A stretch of 64,000 nucleotides of DNA from Peptostreptococcus canis (lineage in GTDB: Bacteria > Bacillota > Clostridia > Peptostreptococcales > Peptostreptococcaceae). The stretch spans positions 124,001 to 188,000 of the forward strand of contig NZ_JABGBW010000002.1 in NCBI RefSeq assembly GCF_014229965.1, in the 5' to 3' direction. The notes beneath the pieces were generated by a model. It saw only the letters and a list, made by a program, of their open reading frames with translations, was not told the DNA's origin and did not search any database. Made by a program: the position numbers and the translations under genes. Position 1 is the first letter of the stretch; each line of letters starts with the position of its first letter. Shown here piece by piece: positions 1-8,874 of the stretch.

Positions 1-767
1 CTTTGGTCAACATTGTTCAAAGGTTTATATTTAACTGTCATTTTTTGATTACTGGGGTTGGTAACTATTTCAGGCTTTAATATAATTTTTTCCTGTTCTT
101 CTAATTCAAAGTAATCACCAATCTTTATCTTATCTACTCTAGGCAATATCTTTATTATCTTTTGTATTTCATTCCTTTCATACCGAGAAATCAATCTTGC
201 CTCACCAATTCCAATAGCTTCTACTTTATCTCCTTCTATTTTTAATATATCCGGTTTTGTAGTAGAATATTTTAGTTTATATCCTTGTTCTAACTTTTTG
301 AAGTCTTCAATATCAACCGTACTAATTATTTCCGCTTCATCACCGAAATATTTTATAGGTTTACTTAAACTAATTTCCATGTTCTTAATTTTAGGATTTA
401 CTACCATTATTACGGCTTTTCTTAAAACTCTATTCTTATTTAATATACCAATTGATGAATAACCTTCCTTGTTTGCGATTAATTTATTATTTTTTACAGT
501 AAGAACTCCACTATCATCCAAAACAGCAAAATTTAATTTGGGTTTCTTTGCAAAGGATGGTACAATAATATAATCGCCTGTCGATAAATTTACCACATCA
601 CCAACTTTTATTACATACCTATTTATATTTGTTATAAATGTTCCTCCGATTATTTTTACATCTAATCCTTTTATCATAGGATTTATATATCCGGATATTA
701 AGCCAAAATAAAGACCTATAATTACAGTAGGAATAGCTAAAATCAAAGCTATTTTTCTTTTAAGCAT
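1..767 (-). CDS. Membrane-anchored Ig-like (BIG2-type) protein, C-terminus beyond window
   Basis: The reading frame is open from an ATG at 767 to the window edge, about 255 codons, so the C-terminus lies outside. A GGAGGG ribosome binding site lies 7 bases before the ATG. Residues 5-25 form one hydrophobic helix (uncleaved signal or membrane anchor). The rest is beta-rich with two repeats of about 90 residues. They resemble bacterial Ig-like domains, with the typical 'V-T-V-K-N-N-K-L-I-A' and 'I-L-K-I-E-G-D-K-V-E-A-I-G' turns that precede the last strands. I infer an extracellular structural or adhesive protein; no catalytic motif is visible. Confidence 0.7.
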   Translation of the reverse strand, partial: MLKRKIALILAIPTVIIGLYFGLISGYINPMIKGLDVKIIGGTFITNINRYVIKVGDVVNLSTGDYIIVPSFAKKPKLNFAVLDDSGVLTVKNNKLIANKEGYSSIGILNKNRVLRKAVIMVVNPKIKNMEISLSKPIKYFGDEAEIISTVDIEDFKKLEQGYKLKYSTTKPDILKIEGDKVEAIGIGEARLISRYERNEIQKIIKILPRVDKIKIGDYFELEEQEKIILKPEIVTNPSNQKMTVKYKPLNNVDQ

Positions 768-901
768 ATTCCATCCCTCCTCAAATCTACCTTCTGCTTA
801 GTTGTTTTTAAAATATAACTAACTTTATAAATATAATATAGTATCAGTAAATGTAAAATTAATTATCATTATAAATACATTATACAAAAAATATTCTCTA
901 T

Positions 902-938
902 AAAAAAGCTGTTATAAAGTGAGTTTCTTTATAACAGC
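902..938 (-). terminator. Rho-independent terminator after asnB
   Basis: A perfect 12-bp stem (GCTGTTATAAAG paired with CTTTATAACAGC) with a 7-base loop is followed on the minus strand by six U. It lies 14 bases beyond the asnB stop codon. Confidence 0.85.
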
Positions 939-951
939 CTAATTAAGATTT

Positions 952-2808
952 TTAAATTGATACTTCGTCAATAAAATATCTCTTATACCATACTAAAAAT
1001 GCAAGTATTGTATATATTTTTCTAGCGTTATTTTTTACTCCATTATAGTGGTCATCGAGAATCTTATTTATCTTTTCCTTATTAAAAAATTCTCCTGCAA
1101 AATCTGAATTAAAATATTCTTTAACAAAATTATAATGTTTTTCTTCAGTAAACCATATTCTAATCGGTACTGGAAATCCTTTTTTCTTTCTTTTATACCA
1201 TTCTTCAGGAAGTTTTCTCTCAGCCGCTTTTCTTAACACATATTTAGTAGTACCATTAGCAATTTTCTGTTCTGAACCTATTCCTTCTCCCACTTTCATT
1301 ACTTCTTTATCTAAAAAAGGAACTCTTAGTTCTAATGAATGAGCCATACTCATTTTATCGGCTTTCTGAAGTATATCACCTTCCATAAACAACTTAATAT
1401 CAATTAGTTGTTTCTTAGTTACATCGTCTTTTCCCTTTACCATATCATATACCGGCTGAGTTATTTCTCTTACAGTTCTAGAATTATGATATTTAGGCAT
1501 TAATAAATCTTTTGCTTCATTTTCTTCAAATATAAAAGCCTCTCCAATAAAAGTTTCTTCTACAGGTCTACCGGCTCTAAGCAATGTAGTTTTCCCATGA
1601 AATTCAGGCAAATGTTTAGCAATTGCAGCAGCTGCTTTTACAATAAGTTTAGGCATACTTCTAAGTTTTTTCTGACCTGAATCCAAATCATACCATTCGT
1701 ATCCACCAAATATTTCGTCTGCTCCTTCTCCTGATAAAACAACAATTACACCGTTATCCTTAACTAATTCAGAAAGAAAATAAAGAGGTAATGTTGATGG
1801 ATTTGATTGAGGTTCATCCATATAATATTGTATATCAGATAATTTACCTATACAATCATCACCTGTTATAGTCCTTCTTATATTTTCAATACCTAATATT
1901 TTTGATAAATCTGCCGCTAAATTTGATTCATCAAATTTCTCCTGTTCAAAGCCTATTGAAAAAGTCTTATCAGGCATCAAACAAGCCGTTATATAGCTAG
2001 AATCTATACCACCTGATAAAAATGAACCAAATGGAACATCTGCATGTTTATGTAATTCAACAGATTCAGCAACTACATCCTCTATTTTCTGAATATTTTC
2101 TTCCAAAGTGTTTTTTCTATCATTAAAATTCACATCCCAATATTTATTTATTTGCATTTTTCCATTTTCATAAATAAAATAATGACCTGGTCTTAATCTT
2201 TGAACTCCTTTAAAAAAAGTCTGATCAGGCTGAGATGAATATTGAAAAGTTAAATAAGGTTTAAGAGCTTTTTCATTTACCTCTTTTATAAAGCAAGGAT
2301 GTTCTAAAAAACTTTTTATTTCTGAACCAATCATTAGACCATTTTTTCCATTACTTACATACTCATAAAAATAGTAAGGCTTTATTCCAAAATGATCTCT
2401 TGCACCAAATGCTTTTTTATTTACTTTATCCCAAATGCAAAAAGCAAACATACCTCTAAGTTTATCTAAAAGTGCTACACCAAACTCTTCATATCCATGT
2501 AGTAACACTTCACTATCCGTTTCACTTCTAAAAGTGTATCCTTTTTTTATTAGTTCATCTTTTATATCTTGGTAATTATATATTTCTCCATTAAAAACCA
2601 AAACTTTATTACCATCTTCACTTATCATTGGTTGTTTTCCAGAATCTGACAAATCAAGAATACTTAACCTTCTAAACCCTAATGCTGCATCTTCATCAAT
2701 ATATACACCATCCATGTCAGGACCTCTGTGTATTATTCTATCCGACATTTTTTTTACAACCGCTTCTTTATTATCTATATTATCAAAAAAACCTATAAAT
2801 CCGCACAT
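952..2808 (-). CDS. asnB: Asparagine synthetase (glutamine-hydrolysing)
   Basis: It makes asparagine from aspartate, ATP and glutamine in the cytoplasm. The N-terminal Ntn glutaminase domain (about residues 2-190) starts with Met-Cys-Gly, so Cys2 becomes the N-terminal nucleophile. The synthetase domain carries the PP-loop SGGIDSS at residues 265-271 and a later GEGADE motif. At 618 residues it is the usual length for the clostridial AsnB type. The start is fixed by the catalytic Cys2 and a GGGG ribosome binding site. It is followed by its own terminator, and the gene upstream encodes a small membrane protein, so it is probably close to monocistronic. Confidence 0.95.
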   Translation of the reverse strand: MCGFIGFFDNIDNKEAVVKKMSDRIIHRGPDMDGVYIDEDAALGFRRLSILDLSDSGKQPMISEDGNKVLVFNGEIYNYQDIKDELIKKGYTFRSETDSEVLLHGYEEFGVALLDKLRGMFAFCIWDKVNKKAFGARDHFGIKPYYFYEYVSNGKNGLMIGSEIKSFLEHPCFIKEVNEKALKPYLTFQYSSQPDQTFFKGVQRLRPGHYFIYENGKMQINKYWDVNFNDRKNTLEENIQKIEDVVAESVELHKHADVPFGSFLSGGIDSSYITACLMPDKTFSIGFEQEKFDESNLAADLSKILGIENIRRTITGDDCIGKLSDIQYYMDEPQSNPSTLPLYFLSELVKDNGVIVVLSGEGADEIFGGYEWYDLDSGQKKLRSMPKLIVKAAAAIAKHLPEFHGKTTLLRAGRPVEETFIGEAFIFEENEAKDLLMPKYHNSRTVREITQPVYDMVKGKDDVTKKQLIDIKLFMEGDILQKADKMSMAHSLELRVPFLDKEVMKVGEGIGSEQKIANGTTKYVLRKAAERKLPEEWYKRKKKGFPVPIRIWFTEEKHYNFVKEYFNSDFAGEFFNKEKINKILDDHYNGVKNNARKIYTILAFLVWYKRYFIDEVSI

Positions 2809-2922
2809 AAAAATTTCCCCTTCATATATTTTATTATAGTTAATTATATATTAATATCACAAAATACTATTAGTAATAACTGATTCTATAATATCATAAA
2901 AAACTAACTAAAACAATAATTC

Positions 2923-3138
2923 CTATTTCCCTTCATTAATTTTTCTTATCTTATTATATACAATTTCGCACAATATGAAACTGATTAAAAATAAGAGTAT
3001 ATAGTAAATTCTTAACTTATTTATATCTCCCAAAAAGTGACTATTGAGTTTTCCATTATTAGTCTTTATAAAATAATCAATACCAGATATACCTATTGCA
3101 AAAATTAATGAATTAATATGTTGATTCTTATTTTTCAT
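2923..3138 (-). CDS. Small membrane protein, function unknown
   Basis: This is a 71-residue protein with two predicted hydrophobic segments, about residues 10-24 and 43-60, and a lysine/arginine-rich C-terminus, which fits a small integral membrane protein. The ATG at 3138 is preceded by GGAGG at 8 bases. An upstream in-frame ATG at 3153 would include that site in the coding sequence, so 3138 is preferred. I do not recognise a family. It lies between a secreted-protein gene with its own terminator and asnB. Confidence 0.6.
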   Translation of the reverse strand: MKNKNQHINSLIFAIGISGIDYFIKTNNGKLNSHFLGDINKLRIYYILLFLISFILCEIVYNKIRKINEGK

Positions 3139-3224
3139 ATTAAATACCTCCACTATTCAAATTATATCATAAAAATATAATTGTTCACAGCACAAGCTAG
3201 ACAGTACAATAATACTTTTCTACG

Positions 3225-3250
3225 CAAAAAAGCCAACCCGAAGGCTGACT
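3225..3250 (-). terminator. Rho-independent terminator after the secreted 198-aa protein
   Basis: On the minus strand AGTCAGCC and GGTTGGCT pair across a UUCG tetraloop, followed by six U. Confidence 0.85.
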
Positions 3251-3268
3251 TTTCTGTTAATATATTCT

Positions 3269-3865
3269 TTACTCATATAAATCTAAATAACCTGATGGAT
3301 GAAAATAATACTTTTCATTTGTATTCTTATTCACAAATACTCCTAAGTCAGTTGGAACATTTTTAGGTAAAAATACATACCCTTCATGACCTTTTTCTTT
3401 TAATACGTTGAAAGTATTTTCATCACCCATATACTCATACTCTATTTCTTTGTTATTAACATTTAGAGATTCAACGGCACTTTCTCTAGTCATAGGAGAA
3501 TTTTGAATTCTTTCAACATTCTCAGTAATACGTTCATTCGTAAAATTCTCCGTCACTTTTTTATTTTGACTATTATTATTTATATCCTTATTTGAATATT
3601 TTTTTGAATTGTATTCTTTGCTTGTATTGTAATTACTTTCTATATTTATTGATGTTTTATCAAAATTTTCATTTTTATCTTCATCATCAGCAACTTCTGA
3701 AATTTCTGGTTGTTCTACTCTTTTATTGGAATCATATTTATTATTACTTGTATTTGCATACATAATATCATTTGAAACCTCAGTATCACCGAAAACTCCA
3801 TTTATAGGGCTAACACAAAGTACACCAGATAATAATACTGTCAATGCGAACAATCTCTTTTTCAT
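3269..3865 (-). CDS. Secreted hypothetical protein
   Basis: The 198-residue product begins with a clear signal peptide (MKKR, a hydrophobic core, then a likely cleavage near VFGD at residues 25-27). A long low-complexity Asn/Lys/Glu/Ser-rich linker covers about residues 28-130. The last 60 residues are a compact, aromatic-rich globular region ending in 'YYFHPSGYLDLYE'. I do not recognise the domain. A GGAAGTG ribosome binding site precedes the ATG. Its promoter region contains a perfect 15-bp inverted repeat and its 3' end a UUCG terminator, so it appears to be a single-gene unit with its own regulation. Export to the surface or medium is inferred. Confidence 0.7.
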   Translation of the reverse strand: MKKRLFALTVLLSGVLCVSPINGVFGDTEVSNDIMYANTSNNKYDSNKRVEQPEISEVADDEDKNENFDKTSINIESNYNTSKEYNSKKYSNKDINNNSQNKKVTENFTNERITENVERIQNSPMTRESAVESLNVNNKEIEYEYMGDENTFNVLKEKGHEGYVFLPKNVPTDLGVFVNKNTNEKYYFHPSGYLDLYE

Positions 3866-3889
3866 AAAATCACTTCCTTTACTAATCTT

Positions 3890-3929
3890 AATCTATATTA
3901 TTATAATACCATAAATAATAATATAGATT
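3890..3929. repeat. Perfect 15-bp inverted repeat upstream of the secreted-protein gene
   Basis: The arms are AATCTATATTATTAT (3890-3904) and its exact reverse complement (3915-3929), with a 10-base centre. It begins 25 bases upstream of the ATG at 3865, within the expected promoter or 5' leader, and could be an operator or leader hairpin. Confidence 0.6.
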
Positions 3930-4061
3930 GATTACAGGAGTGTTATTTAACATTACAGTATCGTTACTATAGTTAATTTTTGTAACCTTTTGTATTCAAT
4001 AATGTAAAAAGCATACTAATCATATTTTATAACTCGAAATCATAGTTTTAATATTTCCATT

Positions 4062-5558
4062 TTAAAAATCTAAATTGTATTTACTAAGGAATATTTCCAA
4101 TTTATCAAAGACTTTCTTACAACCACCCCTTAAATCTGATTCTATATTTAGTACAAGTAAAGGTTCATGAAGTGATACCCTAAGTAAAAACCAGGCTTTT
4201 TCTTCTTCAGAGTTACAATTAACTCTAATTCCTTCATAATTATCATTTGCTTCTTTCCAACTTAAATCCAAATCAACAAAAATTCTTAAATCACTGATAA
4301 TTTCCTCCGCATAACTTTTAAAATCCTCTTCATTTATTTTTATTCTGTATTCAAAACTTTCTTTTGCTTCCTTTAAATTTGAGATTAAATCTGTAATATT
4401 TTTTCCTTCCCTATTTAAAAGTGCAGATTTTATTAGTATTTTTGATATTAAATAAGCACCATCATCTAAAAAATAATTTTCTTTTAGTGCTGCATGACCT
4501 GAAGTCTCAATAGCTAAAGGTGATATTATACCCGATTCATTTAATCTAATTGATTCATTAATTACATTTTTATAACCCCTTTTAAATCTATGATGTATTC
4601 CCCCCAGATTTTTTATATACTCCGCCAATCCATTCGATGTTACTGAATCTGTAACTATAGTAGAGTTTGGATATTCCTCTAGTACAATAGATGATATTAC
4701 AGCTATAAGTGCATTTTTATTTATTGACTTTCCATTTGAGTCTACAATAGCAGCCCTATCTACATCAGTATCAAATATAATTCCCAGATCTGCTTTATTA
4801 TCTATAGTTGCAGCTGATATGCTTTCCATTGCTTCCTTGTTTTCAGGATTAGGAATATGATTAGGAAATTTTCCATCGGGATTTAAAAATTGACTACCTT
4901 CAGTATTAGCACCCAGTTTTTGTAATACTTTTTCTGCAAAAAAACCTCCTGCACCATTTCCTGCATCTACAATAATCCTCATTCCTTCAAATGGTCTATC
5001 AAAATTTTCTGTTGAATTAACGCCTTTTCTTATTTTTTCAACCAGTATTCTTGAATAATCATCAATAAGCATTTTTTTTGTGATATTCCCTGTTCTGTCG
5101 GATTCTATAAAATTTTTCGATACACAAATATCTAATATATCTTTTAAATCAGTCTTTTCCAAGCACCCGGACTTTGTAAACATCTTCATGCCGTTATATA
5201 TATATGGCATATGACTAGCTGTAAACATAATTGCACCATCACAGTTATAATCTTCTATTATAGTAGACATAAACATAGAAGGTGTTGTTGCAAGACCGCA
5301 ATCAATTACATCTATCCCCAAATTTGTCAATATTTCCTTTGAAGCATTAATAAAATCCTCACCGGTAATTCTAGAGTCCATTCCAAGCGATATTTTTATA
5401 TTCTCTTTCTTTTCTTTATCAGTTAACCAGGTAGCAAAACCACTTGCTATTATTTTTACATCTTCAGTTGACAATGTTATTTCCTTTGAGTTATTTTCGT
5501 CTTTGTAAGCAACTCCTCTAATATCTGTTCCATTTTGAAGTGAATATAATTTGTGCAT
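4062..5558 (-). CDS. Phosphomannomutase/phosphoglucomutase (alpha-D-phosphohexomutase)
   Basis: It interconverts hexose 1- and 6-phosphates, supplying sugar nucleotides for wall and glycan synthesis. The phosphoserine loop is TASHMP at residues 113-118 (Ser115), and the metal-binding loop is DTDVDR at residues 263-268. The N-terminal NGTDIRG motif fits the family. I chose the ATG at 5558 because GAGGAGG lies just before it. A longer frame starting at 5606 has no ribosome binding site and would overlap the terminator of the upstream gene. The 498-residue length is normal. Substrate preference (mannose or glucose) cannot be read from sequence alone. Confidence 0.88.
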   Translation of the reverse strand: MHKLYSLQNGTDIRGVAYKDENNSKEITLSTEDVKIIASGFATWLTDKEKKENIKISLGMDSRITGEDFINASKEILTNLGIDVIDCGLATTPSMFMSTIIEDYNCDGAIMFTASHMPYIYNGMKMFTKSGCLEKTDLKDILDICVSKNFIESDRTGNITKKMLIDDYSRILVEKIRKGVNSTENFDRPFEGMRIIVDAGNGAGGFFAEKVLQKLGANTEGSQFLNPDGKFPNHIPNPENKEAMESISAATIDNKADLGIIFDTDVDRAAIVDSNGKSINKNALIAVISSIVLEEYPNSTIVTDSVTSNGLAEYIKNLGGIHHRFKRGYKNVINESIRLNESGIISPLAIETSGHAALKENYFLDDGAYLISKILIKSALLNREGKNITDLISNLKEAKESFEYRIKINEEDFKSYAEEIISDLRIFVDLDLSWKEANDNYEGIRVNCNSEEEKAWFLLRVSLHEPLLVLNIESDLRGGCKKVFDKLEIFLSKYNLDF

Positions 5559-5586
5559 TTTTTCCTCCTCATCCAAATTGCCTTCT

Positions 5587-5619
5587 AAAAAATAATCCCT
5601 ATACAAAGAAGTACAGGGA
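5587..5619 (-). terminator. Terminator between transaldolase and phosphohexomutase
   Basis: A 9-bp stem (TCCCTGTAC with GTATAGGGA, one G-U pair) is followed by UUAUUUUUU on the minus strand. It sits 16 bases after the transaldolase stop and 29 bases before the mutase start, so it may reduce read-through into the mutase gene. Confidence 0.75.
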
Positions 5620-5635
5620 AATTTTCCTTATTACA

Positions 5636-6286
5636 CTATATATTTAATGAAGCTTTCTCAGCGTCTTTATTAAAAGCATCAATCCCTCTATCTGTTAATG
5701 GATGATTTATCATCTGTTTTATTACTTTAAAAGGTACAGTTGCAATATCAGCTCCCATTTTAGCTGCTTCAATAACATGAATAGGATTTCTAACACTCGC
5801 AACTATTATTTCTGTATCTATACAATTTACAGCAAAAATTTCAGTTATTTCATTAATCAAACTCAAACCATCAAATGAAATATCATCTAATCGACCTACA
5901 AAAGGACTTACATAAGTAGCACCGGCTCTGGCTGCTAATAATGCTTGACTAGCCGAAAAAATCAATGTTACATTCGTCTTTATCCCTTTACTGGAAAATG
6001 CTTTTACTGCTTTTAAACCTTCTGCGCACATCGGTACTTTTATAACTATGTTTTTATGTATTTTTGCCAATTTTTCACCTTCAATAATCATAGTTTTATG
6101 ATCCATACTTAATACCTCGGCACTTATAGGTCCATCGACTATTTTAGTTATTTCGTTTACTACTTCTCTAAAATCTCTACCTTCTTTTGCTATAAGTGAT
6201 GGATTTGTAGTTACACCACATATTACCCCTAATTCATTAGCTTCTTTGATTTCATCAATATTAGCTGTGTCAATAAAAAATCTCAT
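5636..6286 (-). CDS. tal: Small-type transaldolase (TalC/FSA family)
   Basis: This class I aldolase of 216 residues transfers dihydroxyacetone units in the non-oxidative pentose phosphate pathway. Asp6 and the TTNPSL motif (26-31) are present, and Lys83 in IVIKVP is the Schiff-base lysine. Glu57 replaces the Gln typical of fructose-6-phosphate aldolase, and the SPFVGRLDD segment has Phe where that aldolase has Tyr. Both point to transaldolase rather than FSA activity. A ribosome binding site (GGAGGA) precedes the ATG. It follows xpt by 13 bases and is probably co-transcribed with it. Confidence 0.9.
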   Translation of the reverse strand: MRFFIDTANIDEIKEANELGVICGVTTNPSLIAKEGRDFREVVNEITKIVDGPISAEVLSMDHKTMIIEGEKLAKIHKNIVIKVPMCAEGLKAVKAFSSKGIKTNVTLIFSASQALLAARAGATYVSPFVGRLDDISFDGLSLINEITEIFAVNCIDTEIIVASVRNPIHVIEAAKMGADIATVPFKVIKQMINHPLTDRGIDAFNKDAEKASLNI

Positions 6287-6299
6287 TTTATCCTCCTAA

Positions 6300-6872
6300 T
6301 TATTTAAATCTTATCATTTTATTTTTTAAAGATTCGATGCAAGCAAGTGATTCTACTCTCACACCTTTTTCTTTTAATATCACACTTCCATCTTGATATG
6401 ACTTTTCAATTACTATTCCAACTCCTATTAATTCTGCACCAGCCTGCTCCAAAATATCATATAATCCTAAAACAGCACCACCTTTAGCCAAAAAATCATC
6501 TATTATTAATACTTTTTCTCCTTTAGAAATATACCTTTTTGAAACCATAATATTGTACTCTTTGTTTTTTGTATACGAAAAAACTTTAGTTTTATATACT
6601 TGTGCATCAAGATTAGTAGATTCTTGTTTTTTTGCAAAAACAACAGGTATATTATCAAAGTATTGTGATGCAATGACAGCTATTGCTATTCCTGAAGATT
6701 CAATAGTCAGTATTTTATCAACTTCGATATCATTAAATCTCCTTTTAAATTCTTTACCAATTTCATTTAATAACGTTACATCAATTTGATGATTTAGAAA
6801 ATTATCTACCTTTAGAATTTCTCCACTTTTTACAATTCCATCAGTTAGAATTTTATTTTTTAATATTTCCAT
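6300..6872 (-). CDS. xpt: Xanthine phosphoribosyltransferase
   Basis: It converts xanthine and PRPP to XMP in purine salvage. The sequence opens [12 protein letters not shown] as in other Xpt proteins, and the PRPP loop is [13 protein letters not shown] near residues 125-137. Start at the ATG 6872 (AAAGGA site 6 bases away) gives 190 residues, the family length; a start at 6887 is possible but lacks a site. It diverges from guaB, whose product makes XMP de novo, so the two genes feed the same intermediate. I looked for the purine riboswitch common before xpt in Firmicutes and did not find one. Confidence 0.92.
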   Translation of the reverse strand: MEILKNKILTDGIVKSGEILKVDNFLNHQIDVTLLNEIGKEFKRRFNDIEVDKILTIESSGIAIAVIASQYFDNIPVVFAKKQESTNLDAQVYKTKVFSYTKNKEYNIMVSKRYISKGEKVLIIDDFLAKGGAVLGLYDILEQAGAELIGVGIVIEKSYQDGSVILKEKGVRVESLACIESLKNKMIRFK

Positions 6873-7058
6873 CCATAATCCTTTCATACATATTAATTTA
6901 TTTTAACACTCAATTACTATAAAGCATATTTTACTGTGTCATCATATAATAAACATATTTATATATATTGCATATACACAGCATCAAGTCATAATATTAA
7001 TTATATAATATTAAACTTTCTTTTTCTATACTTTTGATTGCTTTTTTATATTTTTATG

Positions 7059-7087
7059 TTTACTTTTTTTCAAATTAGTGCTAAAAT
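7059..7087 (+). promoter_or_regulatory. Predicted sigma-A promoter of guaB
   Basis: TTTACT (7059-7064) and TAAAAT (7082-7087) are 17 bases apart, with an extended-10 TGC before the -10 box. The 305-base divergent xpt/guaB region otherwise shows only AT-rich sequence. Confidence 0.5.
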
Positions 7088-7177
7088 CTGTTTAACTGTT
7101 TTAATATAAAAATCTTATTTATGATTTTTATAATCAAAATTATATTTATACTATTTGATAAAAGGAGATGAAAATTA

Positions 7178-8677
7178 ATGGCTTTTTACTTTGATACTCC
7201 ATCTAGAACATTTAGTGAGTATTTATTAGTTCCAGGTTACTCTTCAGCTGATTGCGTGCCTGCGAATGTAAGTCTTGTTACACCTGTTGTTAAATTTAAG
7301 AAAGGTGAAGAACCTTCTATTAAAATGAATATACCTCTAGTATCTGCAGTAATGCAAGCTGTTTCTGATGATAAAATGGCAGTAGCACTCGCTAAAGAAG
7401 GAGGTATCTCTTTTATTTATGGTTCCCAAACAATTGAAAATCAAGCAGCAATGGTATCAAAAGTCAAAATGCACAAAGCTGGATTTGTGGTTAGTGATTC
7501 AAATTTAACACCTGATAATACACTGGAAGATATATTAAATTTAAAAGAGAAAACCGGACATTCCACTGTAGCTATTACGGATGATGGCACAAGTTCGGGA
7601 AAATTGCTAGGAATTGTAGCAAGCCGTGATTATAGGGTAAGCAGAATGGATAGAGCTACTAAAGTACGTGACTTTATGACACCTATTGAAAAAATCGTAT
7701 ACGCAAATAAAGATGTAACTTTAAAAGAAGCTAACAATATTATCTGGGATCATAAGCTGAATTCACTTCCCGTACTAGATGACGATGGAAAATTAATGTA
7801 TATGGTATTTAGAAAAGATTATGATTCACATAAGGAAAATCCTCTTGAACTTCATGATAGTCTTAAAAGATATGTAGTCGGTGCAGGTATTAATACAAGA
7901 GACTACGAACAAAGAATCCCTGCTCTAGTCGATGCTGGTGTAGATATCCTTTGTATAGATTCATCTGAGGGATATTCTGAATGGCAAGCTAGAACAATAG
8001 CTTGGGTGCGAGAAAATTACGGCGAAAATGTCAAAATAGGTGCTGGTAATGTTGTTGACAGAGATGGATTTAGATTCCTTGCAGAAGCGGGTGCAGATTT
8101 TATAAAAATAGGCATCGGTGGCGGTTCCATCTGTATTACAAGAGAACAAAAAGGTATCGGTCGCGGTCAGGCAACTTCAGTAATAGATGTAGCTAAAGCA
8201 AGAGATGAATATTTTGAAGAAACTGGAGTATATATCCCTATTTGCTCAGATGGAGGTATTGTTTACGATCATCATATTACACTTGCACTTGCAATGGGAT
8301 CAGATTTTGTAATGCTTGGAAGATATTTCTCAAGATTTGACGAATCACCTACTAACAAAGTTAATATAAATGGAGTTTATATGAAAGAATATTGGGGTGA
8401 AGGCTCTGCAAGAGCAAGAAACTGGCAAAGATATGATCTTGGAGGAGATAAAAAACTTTCATTTGAAGAAGGTGTTGATTCTTATGTTCCTTATGCTGGT
8501 TCATTAAAAGACAATGTCAATATGACTTTGGCAAAAGTAAGATCTACAATGTGTAACTGTGGAGCATTGTCAATTCCTGAACTTCAAAAAAATGCCAAAC
8601 TTACATTGGTATCTTCAACTTCAATTGTTGAAGGTGGAGCACATGATGTAATGCTAAAAGACAATAGAAACTTGTAA
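7178..8677 (+). CDS. guaB: IMP dehydrogenase (Tritrichomonas-type)
   Basis: It oxidises IMP to XMP with NAD+, the committed step of GMP synthesis. The 499-residue protein has the catalytic barrel split by a CBS-pair insert at about residues 105-220. The catalytic Cys319 lies in [20 protein letters not shown], and the mobile flap includes WQRYDLGG. The Cys loop, the flap and the C-terminal CNCGAL segment match the divergent bacterial IMPDH group to which the Tritrichomonas foetus enzyme belongs, where the catalytic residue is also Cys319. A strong AAAGGAGATG ribosome binding site precedes the ATG. It is transcribed away from xpt and ends at a long hairpin shared with the oligopeptidase gene. 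Confidence 0.95.
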   Translation: MAFYFDTPSRTFSEYLLVPGYSSADCVPANVSLVTPVVKFKKGEEPSIKMNIPLVSAVMQAVSDDKMAVALAKEGGISFIYGSQTIENQAAMVSKVKMHKAGFVVSDSNLTPDNTLEDILNLKEKTGHSTVAITDDGTSSGKLLGIVASRDYRVSRMDRATKVRDFMTPIEKIVYANKDVTLKEANNIIWDHKLNSLPVLDDDGKLMYMVFRKDYDSHKENPLELHDSLKRYVVGAGINTRDYEQRIPALVDAGVDILCIDSSEGYSEWQARTIAWVRENYGENVKIGAGNVVDRDGFRFLAEAGADFIKIGIGGGSICITREQKGIGRGQATSVIDVAKARDEYFEETGVYIPICSDGGIVYDHHITLALAMGSDFVMLGRYFSRFDESPTNKVNINGVYMKEYWGEGSARARNWQRYDLGGDKKLSFEEGVDSYVPYAGSLKDNVNMTLAKVRSTMCNCGALSIPELQKNAKLTLVSSTSIVEGGAHDVMLKDNRNL

Positions 8678-8766
8678 ATTTCTTTTTAAAAATATTAATT
8701 ATAACATTGACTATAATAATTTTAGTTTAATTGAATATGATAATATTAAATTGATAAAAAATATAT

Positions 8767-8867
8767 ATAAAAGACTACTACTATAGATTATTTTATTCCT
8801 AATTGTTGACATCTTTGATCTGACTTTTAGAAATTAACTCTTTTTTCTATTTGTAGTAGTCTTTTTA
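8767..8867. terminator. Long-loop bidirectional terminator between guaB and the M3 peptidase
   Basis: AAAAGACTACTAC (from 8769) pairs with GTAGTAGTCTTTT (8853-8865), flanked by A and U runs on both strands, with a loop of about 70 bases. The convergent genes end on either side. Confidence 0.6.
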
Positions 8868-8874
8868 TATTTAG

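Noticed and set aside
6873-7177. Purine riboswitch before xpt or guaB
   Set aside because: The conserved aptamer core was not found on either strand of the divergent region; only a promoter-like pair is present.
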